A stretch of 21,363 bases of DNA. Source: Methanoregula sp. (GTDB taxonomy: Archaea > Halobacteriota > Methanomicrobia > Methanomicrobiales > Methanospirillaceae). Positions 1 to 7,264 of this stretch are shown piece after piece (within the stretch, counting starts at the first letter, position 1; each line of letters opens with the position of its first letter). The stretch lies in the NCBI GenBank assembly GCA_023228295.1, contig JALOBP010000057.1, forward strand, positions 1-21,363. Direction: 5' to 3'. The notes beneath the pieces are model-generated. The model was not told the DNA's origin. It ran no database searches and saw nothing but the letters and a program-made list of their open reading frames with translations. The translations under genes were made by a program, and so were the position numbers.

Positions 1-803
1 CGTGCCCTTTCGCTCCGGAGAGGAGGATTCATCTTTGCAAAGGTATTGCCGGCATCGAACATCTCATGGGAAAGGAAGAGGTGATGGGGGGTGACCTCGA
101 CCGTGCCGGACGCTGCCGCAACTGAATCGCGGGTGCTCATATGACAGAAGTGGAGCCGGCAGCCCGCGGTATTGCACCGCTGGACCGCCCGGACCGCCCG
201 GACCTCCCCCGGGGCTGACCGGAGCCGGGCATGGGCTGTGAGGGAGGGATCGTCACCTGTAGTCACTTCCTCGGCATGGATGGTGGCAACAGCTCCCATC
301 TGCCGGATTTCACCGAGTGCATGGGTGAGCACGATCTCATCCACGGCATCGCCATAACTGGACGGGGCAAAGAACGTCTCGCCAAACAGGGCCGCACCAG
401 CTTCCCACATGGCGGCAAGCGGGGTGTCGCGGGTCACACCACTATTGATGGCAAAGCTGCACAGCGAATGTTCCTTTGCATCATTCACCCGGGTCGTGAA
501 TGCTTCCGGTGTGGTCAGCGGCGGGACCGTGTTCGGCTGGTCAACAACAACCGTCACCCCGCCGGCAAGGGCACTTCGGCTCCCCGAGCCCCAGTCCTCC
601 TTGGCCGACTGGGGGCCGCTACGCATATGGACGTGGATGTCAACCGCAGCCGGCAGCACGAAAAAACCGGTACAGTCTATCGTCCGGTCGGCCGTTCGTC
701 CTGCACCGGTATGGGCAACCCTGCCGTTTTCAAGAAAAATATCCGCAACGCGGCCTTGGGGCAGGGATACGTTTTTCAGGAGCAGGGTCGGACGCGGGGT
801 CAT
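1..803 (-). CDS. pyrC: dihydroorotase, 5' part (runs off window start)
   Basis: This is the N-terminal 267 residues of a cyclic amidohydrolase, most likely dihydroorotase, which interconverts carbamoyl-aspartate and dihydroorotate in pyrimidine synthesis. Seen in the translation: the metal-binding VDIHVHMR motif (His57 and His59), then DQPNT at about 88-92, TIHAEE with His176, FCHMST with His221, VTPHHLFL at about 237-244, and KMNPPLRSE just before the window edge. The last two are hallmarks of dihydroorotase. At the place where many family members carry the carboxylated lysine I see FGETFF (Glu142), but without an alignment I would not insist on that. The reading frame is open to the edge, so roughly 160 C-terminal residues are missing if the usual length of about 430 holds. 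I chose the ATG at 803 because the protein fold normally begins near TLLLKNV. An in-frame ATG at 839 has a better AGGAG just upstream and would add 12 residues. Confidence 0.93.
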   Translation of the reverse strand, partial: MTPRPTLLLKNVSLPQGRVADIFLENGRVAHTGAGRTADRTIDCTGFFVLPAAVDIHVHMRSGPQSAKEDWGSGSRSALAGGVTVVVDQPNTVPPLTTPEAFTTRVNDAKEHSLCSFAINSGVTRDTPLAAMWEAGAALFGETFFAPSSYGDAVDEIVLTHALGEIRQMGAVATIHAEEVTTGDDPSLTAHARLRSAPGEVRAVRAVQRCNTAGCRLHFCHMSTRDSVAAASGTVEVTPHHLFLSHEMFDAGNTFAKMNPPLRSERA

Positions 804-958
804 TACTATCACGTTTTTCTTTGCCGACCATAAAGCCATAGTGCTCCTGCCCACTCCCTCTACCGACAGGTATTCAATACCTTCCGGTGAATACCTGATT
901 ACCAAAAAGGCTGGCGCTCAACAGAATCGGGTTGCTCCGGCCAGAGGGGGGTTCAATC
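804..958. other. intergenic between divergent pyrC and secreted-protein gene
   Basis: These 155 bases separate two divergent genes and should hold both promoters. A GGGGGG run at about 945-950 lies 8 bases before the ATG at 959 and can act as its ribosome binding site. I see no clear TATA box and no RNA gene here. Confidence 0.4.
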
Positions 959-1702
959 ATGGACCGGATCATAAAAATCACACTCGGGTTGTTCATCGTC
1001 ATCCTTGCGGCAACGTCAGCGTTTTCCGGCTATACCATGTATGTCATGAACGCGTACCAGTCATCGCTGGAAAGCTCCTATTCCTACTCATGCAGTATTA
1101 CGACCGATTCCACGCTGACCAATGTCACTCTTTTCATCCCGGTACCTGTGGATCCCAGCGGATATTCCCCGGTCGTCCCCAAATTCAGTGCCCGACAGAT
1201 AAATGGCGTGCCGGAATCCTGGCAGACAACCTTGTTCGATACAGGCAAAACCACTCTGGTCAAGGTCTATATCCCATCGCTTGTCCCCCCTGAAGGAACC
1301 AGCCCGGACAATCCCTACACCGTGCTCCTTACCACGGAAGTCCCGTATGAAACGGTTATTGATACGATAAATCCTCTAAAGAACGGGTCGGTGTATCGTC
1401 CTGTTCAGAATATCGAGGCCGTTCCCTGTGACAGCCGCGTTACCGCAAAAGGCGGGAGTCCCGTGTGCTCGACATTCCTGACCTCACTGTATGCAAAATA
1501 TGAAGCCGACCCGAATGCTGCAGTCAGCATTAAATCATCCATTACCGGCAGGAACCACTGGTCGGTGATGGGGGAGAAATCCAACGAATACTCCAGTGAA
1601 ATCAGCCTGCTGATGCATGGCGCGAATCATGGCTGGGCAAATGTCAATGGAACGCAGCAGGATTCTCAAGGATCGTACGATTATCCGTTCCATATTCCCT
1701 GA
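959..1702 (+). CDS. secreted or membrane-anchored protein of unknown function
   Basis: The product has 247 residues. Residues 4-27 form one hydrophobic helix after a short basic start (MDRIIK), so the protein is exported and either cleaved or anchored by its N-terminus. The rest is hydrophilic, rich in Ser, Thr, Pro and Asn, with beta-type alternation (for example NVTLFIPVPVDP at about 55-66) and sequons such as NVT and NGS that could be glycosylated in archaea. Three cysteines (45, 157, 170) lie outside the helix and could form a disulfide. I recognise no catalytic motif. An upstream TTG at 932 is in frame, but the ATG at 959 is preferred because it has a G-rich ribosome binding site and begins directly at the signal helix. 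The gene is followed by a T-run (about 1706-1713) and then by the small YwbE-like gene 26 bases on. Confidence 0.75.
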   Translation: MDRIIKITLGLFIVILAATSAFSGYTMYVMNAYQSSLESSYSYSCSITTDSTLTNVTLFIPVPVDPSGYSPVVPKFSARQINGVPESWQTTLFDTGKTTLVKVYIPSLVPPEGTSPDNPYTVLLTTEVPYETVIDTINPLKNGSVYRPVQNIEAVPCDSRVTAKGGSPVCSTFLTSLYAKYEADPNAAVSIKSSITGRNHWSVMGEKSNEYSSEISLLMHGANHGWANVNGTQQDSQGSYDYPFHIP

Positions 1703-1728
1703 TCCCTTTTTTTGGAGTTTTAGTTACC

Positions 1729-1953
1729 ATGGATGCCAGCAGGAACCCAAAGGACCGGCGCTCAATCCGCGCAGGACAAATTGTCGACATCATTCAGAAA
1801 CAGGACCAGCGGAGCGGGAAGAGGACACGGGGTATTGTGCAGGAAATTCTCACGAATTCATCCTTCCATCCTCATGGCATCAAGGTCCGGCTCGTGGATG
1901 GAAAGGTAGGGCGGGTGGCGGAGATCTACCCTCCGGATCCTGCGGGTGCCTGA
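1729..1953 (+). CDS. YwbE-like small protein (DUF2196 family)
   Basis: This 74-residue basic protein matches the YwbE/DUF2196 pattern as I remember it: RRSIRAGQIVDI near the start, KQDQRSGKRTRGIVQEILTN in the middle, then FHPHGIKVRLVDGKVGRVAEI. The family is found in bacteria, archaea and fungi. It looks like a small beta-barrel (KOW/SH3-like) fold, and its biochemical function is not established to my knowledge. The short C-terminal tail PPDPAGA is unremarkable. GGAG at 1714-1717 lies 11 bases before the ATG, slightly far for a ribosome binding site. It sits on the same strand as the secreted-protein gene 26 bases upstream, but a T-run between them suggests separate transcripts are possible. 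Confidence 0.85.
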   Translation: MDASRNPKDRRSIRAGQIVDIIQKQDQRSGKRTRGIVQEILTNSSFHPHGIKVRLVDGKVGRVAEIYPPDPAGA

Positions 1954-2030
1954 TCCTGACTGCCCTTCCTGTGGCACCGCTCCCGGCTGTCCGGTATGGG
2001 GTACCCATGCTGCGTAACAAATGATCATGC

Positions 2031-2040
2031 AGATATAAAG
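2031..2040 (+). promoter_or_regulatory. TATA box of the lipoprotein gene
   Basis: The sequence AGATATAAAG is centred about 25 bases before the ATG at 2059. That is the usual TATA-to-start-site distance in archaea, so transcription would begin at or next to the ATG and give a leaderless mRNA. No ribosome binding site is visible before this ATG, which fits. The call rests on position and composition only. Confidence 0.5.
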
Positions 2041-2058
2041 CAATAATAAAATTACCGT

Positions 2059-2511
2059 ATGAACTCACGGATTACTCTGTCATTTGCGTTAATTCTCTGT
2101 ATTGTCATCGCCTTTGCCGGGTGCACCGATTCACCCGCACTGCTGGCGACCACGGCTCCGCAGGAATCTGTTGAGACAACTCAAACGGGTACAGCGCTGG
2201 ATATGGTTCCCACGGAGAATGATCCCCTTGATGCTGCACGGAGCGTTACGATCAATGTCGATAAAGATTACCTTGGTATGATCCTTGTTACCTTCCAGGG
2301 TGGCCCCGGTCTCGTCCACGTCAGGAAGATCGATGTGACCGTGAACCGTGCCGACGGGCTGGTGAAGACCTCTTCCGTAGGGATCAAGCTCGATGATTCT
2401 GCAACGATTGAGGGGACCAAAAATACCGATCGTGTCATGGTATTTGTGACGCTTTCGGATGGGAAGAACTACAAGCTTTATGATGACCTGGTTGCGTACA
2501 AGACCCGCTGA
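2059..2511 (+). CDS. archaeal lipoprotein of unknown function
   Basis: The product has 150 residues. It starts with a signal peptide (residues 1-21) that ends in the lipobox AFAGC, so Cys22 is the probable lipid-modified residue anchoring the protein to the outer face of the membrane. A Ser/Thr-rich linker (about 23-55) leads to a compact domain of about 90 residues with alternating beta strands (SVTINVDKDY, MILVTFQGGPG, RKIDVTVNRAD, RVMVFVTLSDG). This resembles the small beta-sandwich lipoproteins common in Methanomicrobiales, whose role is unknown. A TATA box fits a leaderless transcript. A run of eight T (2528-2535) follows the stop codon. Confidence 0.8.
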   Translation: MNSRITLSFALILCIVIAFAGCTDSPALLATTAPQESVETTQTGTALDMVPTENDPLDAARSVTINVDKDYLGMILVTFQGGPGLVHVRKIDVTVNRADGLVKTSSVGIKLDDSATIEGTKNTDRVMVFVTLSDGKNYKLYDDLVAYKTR

Positions 2512-2527
2512 TCTGACCCGATATTCC

Positions 2528-2535
2528 TTTTTTTT
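2528..2535 (+). terminator. poly-T terminator after the lipoprotein gene
   Basis: Eight T residues lie 16 bases past the lipoprotein stop codon, with no stem before them. Archaeal RNA polymerase stops on such T-runs without a hairpin, and the next gene (tRNA-Leu) is on the other strand. Confidence 0.55.
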
Positions 2536-2607
2536 CTTACCGGTGCATGTCCCCTGTTCCGGTGTTCAGGAGATGCAGGGTGACGCCCTCTTATCAGTCA
2601 CGATAAT

Positions 2608-2612
2608 AAAAA
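2608..2612 (-). terminator. poly-T terminator after tRNA-Leu
   Basis: Read on the minus strand, the DNA past the tRNA 3' end gives TTTTTATTATCG 13 bases downstream. This is a short T-rich stop signal of the archaeal type. Confidence 0.4.
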
Positions 2613-2625
2613 CAGGAAATTTGCA

Positions 2626-2708
2626 TGGGAGGAATGGGATTCGAACCCATGAACCACTAAGGACCGGATCTTAAGTCCGGCGGAGTTGGCCAGCTTTCCT
2701 ATCCTCCC
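2626..2708 (-). tRNA. tRNA-Leu (anticodon TAA)
   Basis: The 83-base minus-strand sequence folds as a class II tRNA. The acceptor stem GGGAGGA pairs with TCCTCCC, followed by discriminator A. A three-pair D stem (GGA/TCC) encloses a loop with GG. The anticodon arm is CCGGA-CTTAAGA-TCCGG, which puts TAA at the anticodon. A 13-base long variable arm follows, then the T arm ATGGG-TTCGAAT-CCCAT. Long variable arm, TAA anticodon and discriminator A together identify leucine, decoding UUA (and UUG by wobble). CCA is not encoded and there is no intron. Confidence 0.95.
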
Positions 2709-2876
2709 GCCAGCAATTCTTCAGATAATTCTCACGATGAGGTTGAATGCCCGGGCGCTCCCGGCCGGCTTGACAGCCCCCCCGCGTTCTGTACTATTGA
2801 CTGCGCTAAACAAAAAAAGAATTGCCTGATGATGCGTGTGCCACTTTATTTTTTGCGCGTGCCATCATGTATTGTA

Positions 2877-3071
2877 TCAGTATGTTCTGTACGTGACAAT
2901 CCAATCTTTCATGAATACAAGAAACGCAGTAACGCTGATGATGAATGCACCCATGATGAAAATTTTGCCGACGATGCTGAAGAAGATGGAATTTGATCCG
3001 AACTGGTTGAAAACCAAGCCGATAAGCACAGCAAACAGTGCTACAAGCATTGCCTGAATACTATCGTTCAC
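2877..3071 (-). CDS. small two-helix membrane protein
   Basis: This is a 64-residue protein starting with GTG at 3071. The start is supported by GAGGAG placed 8 bases upstream. It has two clear transmembrane helices, about residues 7-22 (AMLVALFAVLIGLVF) and 29-54 (IFFSIVGKIFIMGAFIISVTAF), joined by a short polar turn (NQFGSNS), and a short charged tail (MKDWIVTYRTY). Longer in-frame starts up to 3251 would add a His/Pro-rich extension that does not look like protein and would overlap the start of the next operon. I do not recognise the family. It is divergent from the asparagine-synthase/gatCAB operon and shares its upstream region (3072-3241). Confidence 0.65.
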   Translation of the reverse strand: MNDSIQAMLVALFAVLIGLVFNQFGSNSIFFSIVGKIFIMGAFIISVTAFLVFMKDWIVTYRTY

Positions 3072-3241
3072 GTGAATGACTCCTCTTTGTAAGGACGGGT
3101 GGCACCTACTTATGATTTTTGATTTGATCTCATGCCTCCCGTCCGGGATACGGGTAATTGCCCGCATTGTTTCGTAAGATACATTTTTTTTAGCATGCGG
3201 GGGCACTGAGTGTGAACGAACCTGTTTTGGGTGATATGCGG
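3072..3241. other. divergent promoter region
   Basis: These 170 bases hold the start signals of the small membrane protein (leftwards) and of the asparagine-synthase/gatCAB/topA operon (rightwards). AT-rich patches at about 3110-3123 and 3180-3192 are candidate TATA regions. GGGTGA at 3229-3234 is the ribosome binding site that decides the operon start (7 bases before the ATG at 3242). Confidence 0.4.
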
Positions 3242-4246
3242 ATGGAAACACCAGTACTCAACGGATGGGTGGAACTTGACGGCAGGCGGCTGAGTGAGAA
3301 CGAGATAGCGACCATCTGTTCCGACCACCCTGATATGATCCTCAGGTTCGGAGGGGAATTTTTCCTTGCATGGGACGGGTGTACCGCACGGGACCATCTC
3401 GGGGTCATGGAGGGTGAAGGGCCGACGGGAACACTCACCTGCAACGGCAAGGTGAGGGATGCAATCATCCCCGATGTCCCGGAACTACCGCTTGAAGATG
3501 CAATCATTACTGCGGTGCGACTCCGCAGCGACGAGGGGATCTGTGCCCTCTCCGGTGGCGTGGATTCGTCTCTTGTGGCAAAACTGGCAGGCCGGGAATG
3601 TATGGCAGTCGGCCTTGAGGATTCCCACGACCTCCGGCAGGCCCGCCATGCAGCAGAAACCCTCGGCCTCTCCTGCACGTATGTCACAATCACCGAAGAC
3701 GAGATCGCTGCGGCACTTCCTGTTGTTGTCAGGACAATTCCCAAGAAGGATCCGGTCAACACCGCCATCGCCATGACCCAGTACTTTATCGCGCGTTTTG
3801 CAGGGGAACACGGGTACCGGCGTATCATCACCGGGCAGGGCGCTGATGAACTCTTCGGGGGATATGCACGCTATATGGAATCGGAGAACCTTGAAGAAGA
3901 ACTGGCACGGGACTTCCTTGGCCTCGAAGCCCAGGCCCGCCGCGATCAGGGTATCGCCGCTCTCCACAACACCTGCCTCTCCATGCCGTACCTTGATATG
4001 CGGGTTGTGCGCGCTGCACGCGTGATCCCGGCAACAGAAAAAGTGCAGGGCACCCGTCGTAAGGTACCGTTAAGGAAGGTCGCAGAGCGCCACATTCCCC
4101 CGGATCTCGCATGGTACGAGAAGAAAGCCATGCAATACGGGAGCGGGATCTGGGGGGTCATGCGGACGCTGGCCCGTAAAAACGGTTATAAAACGTCCGT
4201 GCAAGATTACATAGACCAGATTATAAGGGTGGAGCATGGTCTCTGA
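3242..4246 (+). CDS. asparagine-synthase-like PP-loop enzyme without a complete glutaminase domain
   Basis: The product has 334 residues. It carries the synthetase half of class II asparagine synthase: the PP-loop SGGVDSS at residues 104-110 binds ATP pyrophosphate, and TGQGADELFGGY at about 197-208 is the second conserved motif. MPYLDMRVV and KVPLRKVAERHIP follow near the C-terminus. This half adenylates the side-chain carboxylate of aspartate and then aminates it. The usual N-terminal glutamine amidotransferase domain of about 200 residues, with its catalytic Cys at position 2, is not there. Only about 100 residues precede the PP-loop, of which RFGGEFFLAWDG-ARDHLG resembles the end of that domain. 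The enzyme may therefore use free ammonia or take it from a partner. ATG 3242 is chosen for its GGGTGA; GTG 3212 and ATG 3236 are alternatives. Its last 11 bases overlap gatC, which points to coupled translation. Another amidated substrate cannot be excluded. Confidence 0.85.
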   Translation: METPVLNGWVELDGRRLSENEIATICSDHPDMILRFGGEFFLAWDGCTARDHLGVMEGEGPTGTLTCNGKVRDAIIPDVPELPLEDAIITAVRLRSDEGICALSGGVDSSLVAKLAGRECMAVGLEDSHDLRQARHAAETLGLSCTYVTITEDEIAAALPVVVRTIPKKDPVNTAIAMTQYFIARFAGEHGYRRIITGQGADELFGGYARYMESENLEEELARDFLGLEAQARRDQGIAALHNTCLSMPYLDMRVVRAARVIPATEKVQGTRRKVPLRKVAERHIPPDLAWYEKKAMQYGSGIWGVMRTLARKNGYKTSVQDYIDQIIRVEHGL

Positions 4247-4505
4247 GAAACACGTACAACATATCGCAGAACTCGCCGATGTTGGTATCGACGAGGCGGA
4301 ACTGGGCACCTTTACGCACCAGTTCAACGCAATCCTTGAATATTTCGATATCCTCGACCGCGTCGAGGGAGACGGGCAGGCTGCGCGCAATCTCTATAAT
4401 ATCCTGCGCGAAGATGAGATCGAACCTTCGCTACCGCAGGAAGACGTGCTCCGTAATGCCCCGGCAAAGGAAGACGGATTCATCAAGGCGCCGCGGGTGA
4501 TGTAG
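4236..4505 (+). CDS. gatC: aspartyl/glutamyl-tRNA amidotransferase subunit C
   Basis: This 89-residue subunit has the expected length and the GatC pattern: VQHIAELADVGIDEAEL, then FNAILEYFDILDRVE, then LREDEIEPSLPQEDVLRNAPAKEDGFIKAPRV. GatC wraps around GatA and GatB and stabilises the GatCAB complex in the cytoplasm. GGTGGAG just before the ATG is a good ribosome binding site lying inside the end of the upstream synthase gene. The stop codon overlaps the GTG start of gatA by one base. Confidence 0.95.
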   Translation: MVSEKHVQHIAELADVGIDEAELGTFTHQFNAILEYFDILDRVEGDGQAARNLYNILREDEIEPSLPQEDVLRNAPAKEDGFIKAPRVM

Positions 4506-5803
4506 TGGCAGGCGAGATCACTTTTAACCCGGATGATAAATACAACGCGTTCCTTGCAACCTGCAGGAAAGCGCCCCACGGCAGCGGGAAACTTGCCGGG
4601 GTGGCAGTTGCCGTCAAGGATAATATCTCGACAATGGATATCGAGACCACGTGTGCGTCAAAAATTCTCAAAGGCTATATTCCGCCCTATGATGCGCACG
4701 TGATCGGGCTCCTGAAAGCAGAAGGAGCTGCGATTGTCGGTAAGACCAATATGGACGAGTTTGGTATGGGGACCACCACCGAGAACTCCGCATTCGGTCC
4801 CACCCTCAACCCCTGCGACACCGGGCGTGTTCCCGGGGGATCGAGCGGCGGGAGTGCTGCCGCAGTTGCCGCAGGTATGGTTCAGATGGCACTCGGCTCC
4901 GACACCGGCGGCTCCATACGCTGCCCTGCATCGTTCTGCGGGATCGCCGGCTTAAAACCCAGTTACGGGCGTGTTTCACGGTACGGGCTCATCGCGTACT
5001 CCAACTCGCTCGAACAGATCGGCCCCCTGGGAAAGACCGTGACCGACGTCTCCACCCTTATGGGCGTGATTGCAGGTCATGACCGCCATGACACCACCTC
5101 GCTCGACAAGCCCTATAATCATATCCCAAACGCGGATATCCGGGGCCTGAAGATCGGCATCCCGCAGGAATATTTCGGCAAAGGAGTCGACACGAATGTC
5201 GCTGATGTTGTAAAGAAAGCCATTGGACGTCTCGAAGAACTCGGGGCGACAACCGTCCCGTGCAGTATCCCCTCCATGGAGTATGCGCTTGCCGCGTACT
5301 ATGTTACCTGTACCTGCGAGGCCTCATCCAATCTTGCCCGGTTCGATGGCGTGCGGTACGGTCCGGCTCCCGATACGAAGAAGTCATGGCACGATGCCTA
5401 CCAGGAAGTGCGCAGCACAGCGTTCGGTACCGAAGTCCGGCGCCGGATCATGCTTGGCACCTTCGCGCTCTCCAGCGGATACTATGGAAAGTACTATGCA
5501 AAAGCACAGGCAGCGCGGGAGAATATAAAGGCTGATTTCAACCGGATCTTTAAGGATGTTGACGTGATTGCAGGGCCGACTATGCCTACGATCGCGTTCA
5601 GGCTCAAGGAAAAGAGCGACCCGCTCTCGATGTACTTAGCCGACATCCTGACGGTCCCGGCGAACCTTGCCGGCATCCCTGCAATCTCTGTGCCGTGCGG
5701 GAAATCCGATGGCATGCCGGTTGGCCTCCAGATCATGGGCAGGATGTTTGAGGACGAACGTGTGGTTGATGTTGCGTATGCCTATGAACAGGAGGTGAAC
5801 TGA
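4505..5803 (+). CDS. gatA: aspartyl/glutamyl-tRNA amidotransferase subunit A
   Basis: GatA (432 residues, GTG start) is the glutaminase of GatCAB: it releases ammonia from glutamine and channels it to GatB. It is an amidase-signature enzyme. Lys38 (VAVKDN), cis-Ser113 in GGSSGGS and nucleophile Ser137 in SDTGGSIR form the Ser-cisSer-Lys triad. The spacing between them (75 and 24 residues) matches the bacterial enzyme as I know it. All three are intact. The protein is shorter at the N-terminus than typical bacterial GatA (about 485). The start overlaps the gatC stop by one base, and GGGTGA upstream can serve as ribosome binding site. Confidence 0.96.
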   Translation: MAGEITFNPDDKYNAFLATCRKAPHGSGKLAGVAVAVKDNISTMDIETTCASKILKGYIPPYDAHVIGLLKAEGAAIVGKTNMDEFGMGTTTENSAFGPTLNPCDTGRVPGGSSGGSAAAVAAGMVQMALGSDTGGSIRCPASFCGIAGLKPSYGRVSRYGLIAYSNSLEQIGPLGKTVTDVSTLMGVIAGHDRHDTTSLDKPYNHIPNADIRGLKIGIPQEYFGKGVDTNVADVVKKAIGRLEELGATTVPCSIPSMEYALAAYYVTCTCEASSNLARFDGVRYGPAPDTKKSWHDAYQEVRSTAFGTEVRRRIMLGTFALSSGYYGKYYAKAQAARENIKADFNRIFKDVDVIAGPTMPTIAFRLKEKSDPLSMYLADILTVPANLAGIPAISVPCGKSDGMPVGLQIMGRMFEDERVVDVAYAYEQEVN

Positions 5804-5804
5804 T

Positions 5805-7259
5805 ATGGTGGATGCAGAAGATCAGGTCATTGTCGGCCTTGAAGTTCACTGCCAGCTGGATACGAAGAGCAAACTCTTCTGCGGCTGCTCCACTGATTAC
5901 CGGAGCGACGGACCCAACACCCACGTCTGCCCCATCTGCCTTGGCCTGCCCGGCGCCATGCCGGCCCTCAACAAGCGGGCAATCGAGTACGCAATGAAGG
6001 TGGCAAAGGCCCTGAACTGCGAGATCCTGGAAGAATCCGAGTTCTCGCGAAAGAACTACTTCTATCCCGACCTTGACAAGGCCTACCAGATCACCCAGTA
6101 CGACAAGCCGCTTGCAGAAGGCGGGTACGTTGAGATCGAGAGCGATGAGGGCGGGGAGCGGAAGATCCGTCTCACCCGGATCCATGTCGAGGAAGACCCG
6201 GGCCGGCTCGTCCACATGGGCAATGTTGAGCGGGGCAAATACTCGCTGGTTGATTACAACCGTGCGGGAATCCCGCTCATTGAGATCGTATCCGAGCCGG
6301 ACATGCGCTCGCCCAAGGAAGCCCGGAAATTCTTAAATAAACTCCGTGCTACCCTTGAATACCTGAACGTCTTCGACTCCGAGAAGGAAGGCTCCATCCG
6401 TGTCGATGCCAACATCTCGATCAAGGGCAACGAGCGCGTGGAGGTCAAGAACATCACGTCTTACAAAGGTGTGGAGAAGGCGCTGACGTTCGAAGTCACC
6501 CGGCAGAAGAACCTGATCCGGCGCGGCCAGAAGATCGAGCGCGAGACCCGCCACTACCTCGAGGCACGGGGTGTTACCCAGGCCGGCCGGAGTAAGGAGC
6601 AGGAGAACGACTACCGCTACTTCCCTGAGCCGGACCTCCGGCCGCTCCGCGTGAAGTCGTGGCTGGACGGGATCGTCCTGCCCGAGCTGCCCGATGCCCG
6701 CCGCGAGCGTTTCATCGTGCAGTACGGCTGCTCGCTCAACCATGCCCGGACCCTGACCGGCGAATTGAAACTCGCCAACTTCTTCGAGAAAGTTGTTGCA
6801 TCGGACAAGTCGGGCTTATCGCCCCTTGCATCCACCTGGATCGCCGACACTCTGATCGGGGAACTGAACTATCGTGATATGAGCCTCGACAAGGTGGAAC
6901 CTGCGGCAATCACCGGGCTTGTCCTGCTTCTCAAAGCAGGCACCATCACCGACAAGAGCGGTATTGAAGTCCTGCGGGTGCTGCTCGACCAGCGTTTCAA
7001 GAACGAGTCTGCCGAAACAGCTGATGCTATCGTCAAACGCCTGAACCTTGCAAAGACCGCGGGCGATTCCGGCGCGATCACCATGGCAATTGAAGAGGCG
7101 ATCAACGAGAACCCCAAGGCACTTGACGATTACCGGAGCGGAAAAGCCGGGGCACTCAACTTCCTGGTCGGCCAGGTCATGAAGAAGACCCGGGGCAAGG
7201 CCGACCCGGCCGAGCTGAACCGGATGCTCACCGAAGCGCTAAAAAATAAGGAGGCGTAA
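5805..7259 (+). CDS. gatB: aspartyl/glutamyl-tRNA amidotransferase subunit B
   Basis: GatB (484 residues, full length) binds the misacylated tRNA, activates the side-chain carboxylate with ATP and transfers ammonia from GatA. Seen: the N-terminal VGLEVHCQLDTKSKLFCGC with zinc ligands Cys26, Cys28, Cys42 and Cys45 (THVCPICLGLPG), the signature around YNRAGIPLIEIVSEPD, NDYRYFPEPDL and ELPDARRERF, and a C-terminal helical YqeY-like tRNA-binding domain from about residue 340. AGGAGGTGA lies 7 bases before the ATG, the strongest ribosome binding site in the window. In archaea GatCAB normally serves Asn-tRNA, while GatDE serves Gln-tRNA; GatD/GatE are not in this window. Confidence 0.97.
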   Translation: MVDAEDQVIVGLEVHCQLDTKSKLFCGCSTDYRSDGPNTHVCPICLGLPGAMPALNKRAIEYAMKVAKALNCEILEESEFSRKNYFYPDLDKAYQITQYDKPLAEGGYVEIESDEGGERKIRLTRIHVEEDPGRLVHMGNVERGKYSLVDYNRAGIPLIEIVSEPDMRSPKEARKFLNKLRATLEYLNVFDSEKEGSIRVDANISIKGNERVEVKNITSYKGVEKALTFEVTRQKNLIRRGQKIERETRHYLEARGVTQAGRSKEQENDYRYFPEPDLRPLRVKSWLDGIVLPELPDARRERFIVQYGCSLNHARTLTGELKLANFFEKVVASDKSGLSPLASTWIADTLIGELNYRDMSLDKVEPAAITGLVLLLKAGTITDKSGIEVLRVLLDQRFKNESAETADAIVKRLNLAKTAGDSGAITMAIEEAINENPKALDDYRSGKAGALNFLVGQVMKKTRGKADPAELNRMLTEALKNKEA

Positions 7260-7264
7260 CACCC

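Noticed and set aside
182..204. Short GGACCGCCC tandem repeat
   Set aside because: It lies inside the pyrC coding frame and reads as Val-Arg-Ala repeats; probably just coding sequence.
231..1293. Several long plus-strand open frames over the pyrC region
   Set aside because: They lie opposite a minus-strand frame with clear dihydroorotase motifs and have the Arg/Pro/Ser-rich makeup of antisense shadows.
2626..2708. tRNA-Leu as an integration site
   Set aside because: No second copy of the tRNA 3' end and no integrase gene occur in the window.
2825..2875. C/D-box guide RNA suggested by CTGATGATG
   Set aside because: Only a C-box-like TGATGA is visible; no properly spaced D, C' and D' boxes could be identified.
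3190..3831. 213-codon minus-strand frame over the asparagine-synthase gene
   Set aside because: It is an antisense shadow; the plus-strand frame has the PP-loop and family motifs.
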